From positions 1-27,089 of the IMG/VR virus record IMGVR_UViG_3300042898_004012: a DNA stretch of 27,089 nt. One strand, given 5' to 3'. Under the pieces are notes generated by a model that was given only the letters and a program-made list of their open reading frames with translations, did not search any database and was not told the DNA's origin. This stretch comes from a virus. Both the position numbers and the translations under genes were made by a program. This document shows, piece after piece, positions 1 to 7,843 of the stretch (its first letter is position 1; each line of letters starts with the position of its first letter).

Positions 1-7
1 GGCTGTT

Positions 8-574
8 TTGAACAAAGACAAAAAGGCTTTCCACCAAGCTGTGGGTTTGGATGATGAACTTTCCAATAGGCTGTTCCAATCAGTTCGACGCTATCTCAAG
101 CACCCTAGGAACACAGTAATGGAAGCTCATGAGCACGCTGCTGGCACCATAGTTGTTTTGAGCATGAGTCCCAAAAATGCTCGAGAGCTCAAAGAATGGT
201 GTGAAAGTCAAGGTGTTCCCTGTATGAATACTGATGATCTTCACATGACTGTTTTGTATAGCCAAAAACCAGTGCCTCACCTCATGAGCATGCATGGTAA
301 CACTGTGGTTGTGCCAGCACAAATAAAAGGTTGGACCAAAATGGGCGACAAAGCCCTGTGCCTAGACCTAGATTGTGACCTGGCACACAAATTTCATCAT
401 CATTTGAAGAGCAAGGGCGGAACTCACGATTTCCCCAACTTCATTCCACACAGCAGCGTAAATTACAATTGGTTGGAGAGAACAGACCTACCAAAAGTTT
501 TGCCCAACTTTCCTCTGCTGTTTGATCAGATTCATGTCAAGCCAATTGATCCCCGATACGGAAACAAAAGCTAA
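8..574 (+). CDS. acb1: Acb1-like anti-CBASS 2H phosphoesterase
   Basis: The protein has the two H-x-T/S motifs of the 2H phosphoesterase superfamily: H79-M-T81 within DLHMTVLYS and H148-S-S150 within FIPHSSVNY. The first motif follows a strand of the form GTIVVLSMS and a helix, as expected for the bilobal 2H fold. This motif pair and the size (188 aa, with an N-terminal extension of about 40 residues) resemble the T4 Acb1 (gp57B) family, which cleaves the cyclic di- and trinucleotides made by CBASS defence and so prevents abortive infection. The first usable codon is a TTG at 8, but the frame is open to the window edge, so the gene may begin upstream and be cut here. The stop overlaps the stop of the convergent nucleotidyltransferase gene by 4 bases. 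Assignment to 2H is strong. Assignment to Acb1 rather than another LigT-like enzyme is likely but rests on motif resemblance only. Confidence 0.7.
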   Translation: MNKDKKAFHQAVGLDDELSNRLFQSVRRYLKHPRNTVMEAHEHAAGTIVVLSMSPKNARELKEWCESQGVPCMNTDDLHMTVLYSQKPVPHLMSMHGNTVVVPAQIKGWTKMGDKALCLDLDCDLAHKFHHHLKSKGGTHDFPNFIPHSSVNYNWLERTDLPKVLPNFPLLFDQIHVKPIDPRYGNKS

Positions 575-1404
575 ACAGCTACACCTGTCAACTGCTCAAT
601 CCTTGCAGCTTCTTCTTCTGATTTGCGTTGCTCACTGGGAGATTTCTGCTTAAACTTCCCAGTTTTCACATCCATTGTGGGTTTGCCAGTGGGCCCTAAT
701 TTATCCAAGCTCCTTAGAGTTTGAATCAACTCAGTCAACCCTTGATGAATAGCCCTATTGCCTTTGATGGCTCGTTGAATAGTTTCAACACTTTGGAAGC
801 TGTCGTGAGTGAATCTGGGCCCCAATAGCTTTTGTGCAATCACATCAGGATCAGTGGAGATAACAGATTCATCTTCCCGATTCAACAGTCCACGTTGCCA
901 ACTGTATTTCATTCCCAATGCTTTGGCAATACTGCTCATGAGTTGATTTCTTTCTGCACCAGTGTAGTTGCTGGCGTCTCCTGGACTCTGCATGCTGAAT
1001 TTCATCCATTGAGGATCATCATGGAAGAAAAAGTCAGTTTGCACGAAGCCATTCTTGGGATCACCTGCAATTGGTGTCAACAGATGAACTTCTCCAGCAG
1101 GCTTCACATACTCTTTGGGGTTCAAACCTTGGCTCAACACCCAGTTTTGGAGACTTTGGGCAAATTGGGCTTTTGACATTTTCTTGCTGTCGACTACGAT
1201 GTCGATATCCCCACTGCTGGCTTTTTTGCCAACACTGCCCAAGGTCATGCCATGCATGGGCAGCCCTGTGATTTTTTCCAGCCAATCCAACGTGGGACTG
1301 ATCAAAGCCAGTGGGATACGAGTGGTGCGTGGATAGCCATCTGAGGTTTTGAATACGTTGCCGCCTTCAAAAACTAATTGTGGGGAGAGTTCAAACTGTT
1401 TCAT
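571..1404 (-). CDS. Nucleotidyltransferase-fold protein
   Basis: This 277-residue protein shows the DNA polymerase beta-type nucleotidyltransferase signature: G56-S57 followed by GDIDIVVD with acidic residues D66 and D68, then a third acidic residue at D124 in VQTDFFF. These would bind two metal ions. A helical C-terminal half (about 150-240) is followed by a charged, Lys/Glu-rich tail (about 245-270). The true substrate (nucleotide, RNA end, protein or small molecule) cannot be read from the sequence. It is encoded opposite to and convergent with the Acb1-like gene, overlapping it by 4 bases, and diverges from the baseplate operon. A TCTAAATA box lies only 7 bases before the ATG, and no clear Shine-Dalgarno sequence is seen, so a leaderless late transcript is possible. 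Fold assignment is good; function is open. Confidence 0.65.
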   Translation of the reverse strand: MKQFELSPQLVFEGGNVFKTSDGYPRTTRIPLALISPTLDWLEKITGLPMHGMTLGSVGKKASSGDIDIVVDSKKMSKAQFAQSLQNWVLSQGLNPKEYVKPAGEVHLLTPIAGDPKNGFVQTDFFFHDDPQWMKFSMQSPGDASNYTGAERNQLMSSIAKALGMKYSWQRGLLNREDESVISTDPDVIAQKLLGPRFTHDSFQSVETIQRAIKGNRAIHQGLTELIQTLRSLDKLGPTGKPTMDVKTGKFKQKSPSEQRKSEEEAARIEQLTGVAV

Positions 1405-1411
1405 GATCTAG

Positions 1412-1419
1412 TATTTAGA
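1412..1419 (-). promoter_or_regulatory. Possible T4-type late promoter box (TCTAAATA)
   Basis: On the minus strand the octamer TCTAAATA matches the T4 late -10 box TATAAATA in 7 of 8 positions. It lies 7 bases upstream of the ATG of the nucleotidyltransferase gene, so transcription from it would start at or very near the start codon. Confidence 0.35.
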
Positions 1420-1438
1420 TTCCAGCTGGTTTCCAGCA

Positions 1439-1446
1439 CATAAATA
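1439..1446 (+). promoter_or_regulatory. Possible T4-type late promoter box (CATAAATA)
   Basis: CATAAATA matches the T4 late promoter box in 7 of 8 positions and sits about 30 bases upstream of the first baseplate gene. A GAGGAAAG ribosome binding site lies between it and the ATG at 1477. It would drive the plus-strand structural operon and is divergent from the box at 1412-1419. Confidence 0.5.
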
Positions 1447-1476
1447 TTTGGCTAATATTTTTGAGGAAAGAATTGC

Positions 1477-2493
1477 ATGCCTAGATTTGGTGGTTTTGGT
1501 GTTAACACTGGTTCTTTGGTTGGTGGACTTGTAAACAACGTTGTGGGGTCGGCTGCCTCTGCTATTTTTCCACGCGGGGTGTTTGGCGGTTTTGGAATTG
1601 GAGATGGTGTGAATTTGTTGGGAACACTCAACAATCAAGATCCCACTAACCGACGTGTAAGCCTGCGGCCCAGACCAGCTGCTGCTAATCGAGTGTTGGG
1701 CAAGGGATTATTGGATCCTTTGCGAGAAACAAACAATGGCATGGTTTGGCCCTACACACCTACAATCAACTATCAACAAGACATTGATTATCAAACCATT
1801 AGCACAGTTCATACAAACCAAGACTTTCATATATTTGCACGCACGCCGGCAACTTCATTCAGTGTTGATGGTCAATTCACTGTTCAAAATCAAAAAGAAG
1901 GACGCTATGCCTTGGCATGCATACACTTTTTGAGAACCATGAGCAAGATGCATTTTGGTGAAAATGACAAAGATGCAGGCACACCTCCTCCTATTCTCTT
2001 GTTCAATGCCTACGGTCCCTTTGTGTTCAACAACTTGCCAGTCATAGTCAAGAGCTATAGTATTGGATTTCCAGATGATGTAGACTATGTTCAAGTGGCT
2101 AGTGGATTGTCCCCAGTAAATCAACCCACTGTGCCAAATAATCCCGCAGGAGGTAGTATTATTGCTGAAAATTTACCTCCAATTCCCGGAGTGCCCGCGC
2201 CAAGTATTCGCAATAATCCTAATGATTTGATATATAATGATCCTGGTGCACCTTCAGGCCGTGCCCGCACTATTGATCCTAGAGCAGACATGTCGTGGGC
2301 AGACCCGCTGAACAATCCTCCTGGAGCCAGTGTTCAACAACAAACACCGTCAGCTACAAAAGGTGTTTGGTTGCCCAGCTTGTTCAAAATTTCAGTAACA
2401 TTGATTGTGCAACACACTCCTACCACATTGCGGAAGAGATTCGAGTTGCCCAAATACATCAATGGTGACCCAAGTCAAAGTGATTTCATCTAA
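1477..2493 (+). CDS. Baseplate / tail-tube initiator protein (gp48/gp54-like)
   Basis: This 338-residue protein opens the baseplate operon. The N-terminal 60 residues are Gly/Val-rich with repeated GGFG motifs. The middle part carries a tail-type signature (VWPYTP near 90, then YQTISTVHTNQDF) and later FNAYGPFVFNNLPVIVKSYS and DDVDYV around 190-210. These resemble the tail-tube cap and initiator proteins (gp48/gp54 type) of T4-like environmental phages. A Pro/Asn-rich loop at about 215-290 is followed by a C-terminal strand region. It lies directly before gp53-like, hub and spike genes, with its stop overlapping the next start (TAATG), which supports a baseplate role. The ribosome binding site is GAGGAAAG. 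The exact T4 counterpart is uncertain. Confidence 0.6.
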   Translation: MPRFGGFGVNTGSLVGGLVNNVVGSAASAIFPRGVFGGFGIGDGVNLLGTLNNQDPTNRRVSLRPRPAAANRVLGKGLLDPLRETNNGMVWPYTPTINYQQDIDYQTISTVHTNQDFHIFARTPATSFSVDGQFTVQNQKEGRYALACIHFLRTMSKMHFGENDKDAGTPPPILLFNAYGPFVFNNLPVIVKSYSIGFPDDVDYVQVASGLSPVNQPTVPNNPAGGSIIAENLPPIPGVPAPSIRNNPNDLIYNDPGAPSGRARTIDPRADMSWADPLNNPPGASVQQQTPSATKGVWLPSLFKISVTLIVQHTPTTLRKRFELPKYINGDPSQSDFI

Positions 2494-2792
2494 TGACAAC
2501 AGTAACTTATCTACGCAGTAGTCCTTACTATCGTACTCCACAAAACACCACATATCTGGATTTTTGGCGGCCACCATTACTCACAAGAACAAGTGACGAT
2601 CTAATTGTTACTTTGGCACAACGGCATCTACATCGGCCTGACTTATTGAGTTTTGAACTATATCGAAATCCACGGGCATGGTGGGCGTTTGCTATCCTAA
2701 ATCCTGATCAAATTGTGGACCCAATTTATGATTTTGTTCCTGGGATAACAATTTATGCCCCAAGTCAACTCAGTATTGAAAGCAGCTTGTAA
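2493..2792 (+). CDS. 53: Baseplate wedge protein gp53-like
   Basis: This 99-residue protein has the pattern typical of the gp53/LysM-like baseplate family: RPDLLSFELYRNPRAWW, then FAILNPDQIVDPIYDFVPG and a final ITIYAP strand. In T4, gp53 joins neighbouring wedges during baseplate assembly. T4 gp53 is longer (about 196 aa), so this is the compact form common in other tailed phages. Start and stop are coupled to both neighbours by TAATG overlaps (2491-2495 and 2790-2794), consistent with stoichiometric translation from one message. The family is clear; the precise interaction partners are inferred from T4. Confidence 0.75.
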   Translation: MTTVTYLRSSPYYRTPQNTTYLDFWRPPLLTRTSDDLIVTLAQRHLHRPDLLSFELYRNPRAWWAFAILNPDQIVDPIYDFVPGITIYAPSQLSIESSL

Positions 2793-5059
2793 TGGCCCCA
2801 CCAATTACCAATCATTATCTACGAAGAATTATTGCAGACTTGAAAGCTCGTAGTGTAGACTTCATCCCTGAAGACAATATACTTAACGATGATGATAGAT
2901 ATGCATATCACTTGCAATTGTTCATGATAAATGACAGAGACTCTCAAGACCCTAATGTAAGACAGAACCTTGAAGATAACAAATACAGGAAAATTATTAT
3001 TGCTGAAAGTGGAGTAACCGCAGGATTCAATATAACTGAATGTGAAATAGAAGATGCTGTTTCATCTAATTTCCGCAATAAAAATAGTAAATCTGTTAAG
3101 GTAGATATCACTATTGTGGAACCCTATAATATGAGCCTACCCGATAAGCTATACCAATCAAGTGTTCAGTTAGGAATCATAAATTGGCGCTTATCTCCAA
3201 TATTTCTGAAAGCTTATATTGACTATTACGATAAAGACGGAAACCTGCCTAGTAGTCGTAGCCCAGGCAAACATTATAGACTCAACATTGTTGATTTTAA
3301 CAACAGCCTAACGGCTGCCGGTACTATTTATAAATTACAGTGTGTGGTTGATAACAACATTGGTTTTCGTAATAATTTTTATATTATCCCACAAACTTAC
3401 ACGATTACATCAGGTAATATCTCACCCTCCCCTAGAGGAGTTCCTGTGCCCTTTGGGGCAAATACTATAGGAGCTTTCTTCCAACAATTGGAAGCAAAAA
3501 TTAATGAATTCTACGCAAAACTTAGGGAAGGGCCTCCTGTTTCTGCTCCTCGAGGTGCGCTTGATCAACGGTATGAAGCACAAGCTGCTCAGTTGGTTTT
3601 TTACGAATTTAATGTGCAGGAAGAATTAGCTAACCAAAAAATAAAATTTAGCCCAAATGTAAACAATAGACGGGCAAGTTTCAGACAAGTTGGGGATAAG
3701 GTTGAAATAACTGTTGGTAGAGGAATCAGCATTGGTGCCTTAGTTGACGATTTATGTGCCTCAATTGATAAACCAGAATTTTTTATTCCTAATGATCAGA
3801 GTGGAATTATAAAAGTACCGTGGATAGAATGTGTTGTTGAAAACATAGGATGGGATTATTTGTTGGGCGATTACGTTCGCCGATTACGGTTTTTTATCAA
3901 TGTAAAACAAACAAGACGACCTATACCTAATGTTACATTTGGCAAAACTTTCCAACTATATGACGAGTTCCAGAATGCAAGATTGAAATCTATTGCTGAT
4001 GGTGGAACTTTGCGCAAAGCCTATTTGTATTTTTACACTGGTAATAACACAGAAATAATAAATTTAGACGTTAAATTTAATCATCTACATTATATTCCAC
4101 AACCACTAACTAGTGCATCAGTTTTGCCTGCTGTTTTTAGTGCTCCTCTTGCTAATCCGCTTGATGTAGGGCAAGCTTTAGGTAGACGTGCATCTATTCA
4201 ATCAAGGTTAGATGCAATTAGTGCTGAGATAGCTCGGGGAGCTAGTCCTGATAGAGAAAGAGAATTATCTGCAGAAGTTGGACGTTTAATTGCCGAAGAC
4301 AATGCGCTTGTAAGACTTGTTGCGGAGCGTTCAATAGTTATTTTTGACCCAGTGTTAGGGGGGCTAATTGAATCCCGTACAGATACGGAGTTAGGACAGC
4401 TGAGTATAGAAACGCTGAGACGCAGGAACGAGCTTGCTGCTCAGCGCCAAACCGCTTCTATAAGGGCAGCTAGGTTAGAGTTTGCTGAAGATGTCACAAG
4501 TCAACAGCAAAATGTACCAATATCCAATTTAACTTATATTACTGATCCTAGAGATTTGATAAATTCAGTGCGCGGAACAGGGTCGGCGCCAGACGATGTT
4601 CGTCGATTATATAGTAGTATAACTAGCCAAATTTATGATAGACGCTCTGACATGGTCAATATTACAATGGAAATTAGGGGAGATCCTTATTGGATGGGGA
4701 GATCAAATCTAGAGCGTAACGACAGATTGTTACAAGCCCTCCCGCCAGGAAATATTATTGGCGGCCAAACGTTTAACATGGCAGCTCTACCTGAAGAAGT
4801 ATATGATCCTTACGACGCGTATTTTTTGTTGGCTTTCCGAGCAGGAACAATACCAAACGAGCAAACCGGCTTTATGGACTTGCGTGATGATGTGGATTTT
4901 TTTAATGCGCTTTATCTTGTTGTCCAAGTAACACACATCTTTCGGGACGGAAAATTCACACAAAGAATAGAAGCAACACGCGATGCACTTTCCAATATCG
5001 GCAAGGAGCCCCCTGCTGGTACGGTTCCACCAGTTTTGCGAACAGGTATAAATCAGTAA
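2792..5059 (+). CDS. Baseplate hub protein (gp27-like)
   Basis: This 755-residue structural protein sits between the gp53-like and gp5-like genes, the place expected for the hub. Residues of about 100-150 carry a hub-like signature: a strand ending in VDITIVEPYNMSLPDKLYQ, then an SVQLGI helix and SPIFLKAYIDYYDKDG, reminiscent of gp27-type proteins of T4-like marine phages. Residues of about 455-515 form a charged predicted coiled coil (RLDAISAEIARG to LIAEDNALVRLVAERS), and a second helical stretch is near 540-565. The C-terminal third again has strand-rich sequence ending in VVQVTHIFRDGKFTQRIEATRD, typical of the last tube-like domain of hub proteins. It is much longer than T4 gp27 (391 aa), so extra domains must be inserted. 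The codons look more A+T-rich than in the flanking genes by eye. Hub assignment is probable, not certain. Confidence 0.55.
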   Translation: MAPPITNHYLRRIIADLKARSVDFIPEDNILNDDDRYAYHLQLFMINDRDSQDPNVRQNLEDNKYRKIIIAESGVTAGFNITECEIEDAVSSNFRNKNSKSVKVDITIVEPYNMSLPDKLYQSSVQLGIINWRLSPIFLKAYIDYYDKDGNLPSSRSPGKHYRLNIVDFNNSLTAAGTIYKLQCVVDNNIGFRNNFYIIPQTYTITSGNISPSPRGVPVPFGANTIGAFFQQLEAKINEFYAKLREGPPVSAPRGALDQRYEAQAAQLVFYEFNVQEELANQKIKFSPNVNNRRASFRQVGDKVEITVGRGISIGALVDDLCASIDKPEFFIPNDQSGIIKVPWIECVVENIGWDYLLGDYVRRLRFFINVKQTRRPIPNVTFGKTFQLYDEFQNARLKSIADGGTLRKAYLYFYTGNNTEIINLDVKFNHLHYIPQPLTSASVLPAVFSAPLANPLDVGQALGRRASIQSRLDAISAEIARGASPDRERELSAEVGRLIAEDNALVRLVAERSIVIFDPVLGGLIESRTDTELGQLSIETLRRRNELAAQRQTASIRAARLEFAEDVTSQQQNVPISNLTYITDPRDLINSVRGTGSAPDDVRRLYSSITSQIYDRRSDMVNITMEIRGDPYWMGRSNLERNDRLLQALPPGNIIGGQTFNMAALPEEVYDPYDAYFLLAFRAGTIPNEQTGFMDLRDDVDFFNALYLVVQVTHIFRDGKFTQRIEATRDALSNIGKEPPAGTVPPVLRTGINQ

Positions 5060-5074
5060 TTTGAGAAGCTATAA

Positions 5075-7843
5075 ATGGCCACGTTAAAACAAACAGTAAA
5101 TTTACCAGGAGCTTATGAACTTGACCCAGGCGGACTACGAGCAACATGGGACAAGATATATCTTGGCCTAGTGCGAGATGTAAATGATGCCCGTAATATG
5201 GGACGTATCCGAGTTTGGATCCCTGAACTTGGGGGAGCAATAAACAATGATGCAACCTGGATAGTCTGTGATTATGCAAGTCCATTTGCTGGGGCATCAA
5301 ACGTTGCTGATGTAAACCTTAATCCCACTAGTTCACAAACAGACTATGGTATGACATTCATACCACCTGATCTCAATAACCAAGTGCTGGTTTGTTTCAT
5401 AAATGGCGATCCCAGTCGAGGGGTTTGGTTTGGTTGTTTGTTCCAAGTTGACCGCAATCATATGACTCCCAGCACTCCTGCCAGCAGTCCACAAGAGCAG
5501 AACCCAAATATATTCACTGGTGAATCACCAACATTTTTATCTGGTTACGATGCAGCTCGAGAATCTGGAGGAGTTAACCTCCCTATTGAACAAGGTGGAC
5601 CAGCTCCTCGAGGTATGCAACAAGGTATTCGCACCATGGGTTGGCGTACGCCATATGGGCACACTATGGTTTATGACGACACTCCAACAGACGCTTTTAT
5701 CCGCCTGCAAACTCGTGGCCTAGCTCAAATTGTTATTCATGATACAAAAGATAGAATCATAATCAACACTGGTCCAAACAGAGCCAGGATAGAGATGGAC
5801 AAAGAAGGCAACATTGACATTTTTGGACAAAAGAGTGTAAGTGTCAGTGCCGGACAAGACATCAATCTACATGCTGACAGAGATGTGAATATTGAAGCTG
5901 GTGGCAGCATCAAAATGAGAAGCTTAGATGAAACACGCATGTTCAGCAAAAAGCCCTTCAACATCAGCAGTGGTGGAGATGTTTTGTTGTTCAGTCAAGG
6001 AAATATGCATCTTGTAAGTAATTCAAATATCTACAACACTGCTGTAGGAAGCTTGCAATACAGAAGCAATTATGGCATATTTCTCACCACTCAAGAAAGC
6101 AACATTGACATCAAAAACTTGACTGGTAATATTCGCTTGTTTGCAGGAGGCAATGTTGATGCCAGCAGCACAGGTGACGTAAGGTTAAGAAGCACAAATG
6201 GCAACTTAAATTTAGTTGCCAGTGCTGATGTCAAAGTTCAAAGCACAGGTACCTTGAATTTACTAGGTGGTGCTGATGTCAAAGTTCAAGGCAATGGATC
6301 TGTAAACTTGCGTTCTGGTGCAGGAAGTGTGAACACTGGTCCAAAAACAGTCTTGAATGTTGCTAATTTACCAGATGCAGCCAAGCCCACCAATCCAGAT
6401 AATCCCATAACTGCTGTACCAGGAGTAGTTGCATTATCGCCTGACATTCGAACGGAAGAAAGAGTGCAGTTGCAGAATGTAGTGAGTCCTGCAAGAAGCA
6501 TTCAGATTGTTCAAACCATTGTCAGCAGACTGCCAGGAGCTGATCCTTGGAGACAAAGAAGTGTTTCAGGCCCAGGTTATTCCAACACAGGCCTAGTGCA
6601 GAGGAAAATCACTCCACCTGAAAGCACTTACAAAGTGGGGCAAGTGAGTCCAGCACAAGACAAACCACTTCAAGTATATGGAATAGTGAATGGTCAAACT
6701 GGCTTGCACATTGGGCAAAGTTGGGACGAAGGTGGGACTCCACAATATGAATTCAAACCGTTGGGTCCCAGAGTATTGCTCCCCTCCACAGAGTGGACAG
6801 TTAACAACCGTGGTATTCAAATCATAATTGATCATGAAGGTTTGGGTGGCAATTTGATTGGCAAGCCCTTTGACGATGCATGCAAAAGCGGGCAAAAGCT
6901 GTTGGGTTATGGTCATTTGTTATCAAGTGAAGAACTTCAAAACAACACAGTTACCTTGAATGCAACAGACGATTCTGGCACTCAGATCAGCACGCAATTG
7001 AATGTTGGAGAGGGTATAAGCGAAACCAATATGAAGGTGTTGTTGAAAACAGACATCAAAAAAATTGAAGGCAAGATTCACAGCAGCATTGGTAGCAACC
7101 TATTAACACAAGATCAGTTCAATAGTTTAGCAGACTTCATTTACAACGTTGGGCCAGACAATTTTGACAAGAGTGGCATTGCTGGTTTGATTGGCAATGG
7201 AAATTACAACCAAGTGCCCAATGAAATCATACGCTGGATACTGGCATGTAACAACGAAGAAAAGTTTGAACTCAAAACCAGACGCTTGAACAATGCATTT
7301 TTGTTCAGTGGCCAAGCTCGTCCAGATGCTGATTTCACCGCAACGTCCAGTGGTGCTGGCAAAGGATTTGATCCCAACCAAGCCAAGAAGGCTTGGTGCT
7401 ACATGATCAGAAAAGGCTATCAACCCGAGCATGTTGCTGGCTTGTTGGGCAACTTCACTGTGGAAAGTGGATTGGATCCACAAATAGACACTAACCCAAC
7501 ATTCAAAGGGTTGGCACAATGGAACAGTGACAGATACAAGGAAATGCCTAGAGGTATTGGCTTAAGTTGGCCTCAGTTGAAACAATTGCCCAGCAACGAA
7601 ACAGCTTTGTACAAGAGCTTGGACTTTGTGGATTGGGAGTTCAAGAATACTCATCGAAGTGCCTATTCCAAGATGCTGGCAACATCCAGTCCCGAATCAG
7701 CAGCTAGAGCAGTAAATGAATACTACGAAGTAAGCTCAAGTGGTCTCTTGGGCCAGAAAGGCACAATTACCCCTGAGGCACAAACTCGATTCAACACTGC
7801 AAAGACCATTTATGATCAACTAAATGGCACGCAATGCGGTTAA
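5075..7843 (+). CDS. 5: gp5-like baseplate spike with two lysozyme domains
   Basis: This 922-residue protein forms the central cell-puncturing spike. Residues of about 25-135 form a gp5-type OB fold (GLVRDVNDARNMGRIRVWIP to GVWFGCLFQVDR). About 215-420 is a long beta-helix with recurring short strands (DINLHADRDVNIEAGGSI, GNVDASSTGDVRLRS, DVKVQSTGTLNL). About 580-735 is a T4-type lysozyme (GH24) domain with E588 in DHEG, H614 in GYGHLL, and the LTQDQFNSLADFIYNVGPDNF helix. About 760-920 is a second hydrolase of the phage tail lysozyme type (HVAGLLGNFTVESGLDP with E797, then GLAQWNSDRY). In T4 the lysozyme sits between the OB fold and the helix; here both hydrolases follow the helix. A GAGAAG ribosome binding site precedes the ATG, and a TATAAATC at 5047-5054 might be an internal late promoter. 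Confidence 0.85.
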   Translation: MATLKQTVNLPGAYELDPGGLRATWDKIYLGLVRDVNDARNMGRIRVWIPELGGAINNDATWIVCDYASPFAGASNVADVNLNPTSSQTDYGMTFIPPDLNNQVLVCFINGDPSRGVWFGCLFQVDRNHMTPSTPASSPQEQNPNIFTGESPTFLSGYDAARESGGVNLPIEQGGPAPRGMQQGIRTMGWRTPYGHTMVYDDTPTDAFIRLQTRGLAQIVIHDTKDRIIINTGPNRARIEMDKEGNIDIFGQKSVSVSAGQDINLHADRDVNIEAGGSIKMRSLDETRMFSKKPFNISSGGDVLLFSQGNMHLVSNSNIYNTAVGSLQYRSNYGIFLTTQESNIDIKNLTGNIRLFAGGNVDASSTGDVRLRSTNGNLNLVASADVKVQSTGTLNLLGGADVKVQGNGSVNLRSGAGSVNTGPKTVLNVANLPDAAKPTNPDNPITAVPGVVALSPDIRTEERVQLQNVVSPARSIQIVQTIVSRLPGADPWRQRSVSGPGYSNTGLVQRKITPPESTYKVGQVSPAQDKPLQVYGIVNGQTGLHIGQSWDEGGTPQYEFKPLGPRVLLPSTEWTVNNRGIQIIIDHEGLGGNLIGKPFDDACKSGQKLLGYGHLLSSEELQNNTVTLNATDDSGTQISTQLNVGEGISETNMKVLLKTDIKKIEGKIHSSIGSNLLTQDQFNSLADFIYNVGPDNFDKSGIAGLIGNGNYNQVPNEIIRWILACNNEEKFELKTRRLNNAFLFSGQARPDADFTATSSGAGKGFDPNQAKKAWCYMIRKGYQPEHVAGLLGNFTVESGLDPQIDTNPTFKGLAQWNSDRYKEMPRGIGLSWPQLKQLPSNETALYKSLDFVDWEFKNTHRSAYSKMLATSSPESAARAVNEYYEVSSSGLLGQKGTITPEAQTRFNTAKTIYDQLNGTQCG

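Noticed and set aside
5069-5076. TATAAATG overlapping the ATG of the spike gene as a late promoter
   Set aside because: It overlaps the start codon itself and lacks the final A; the TATAAATC at 5047 is the better, still weak, candidate.
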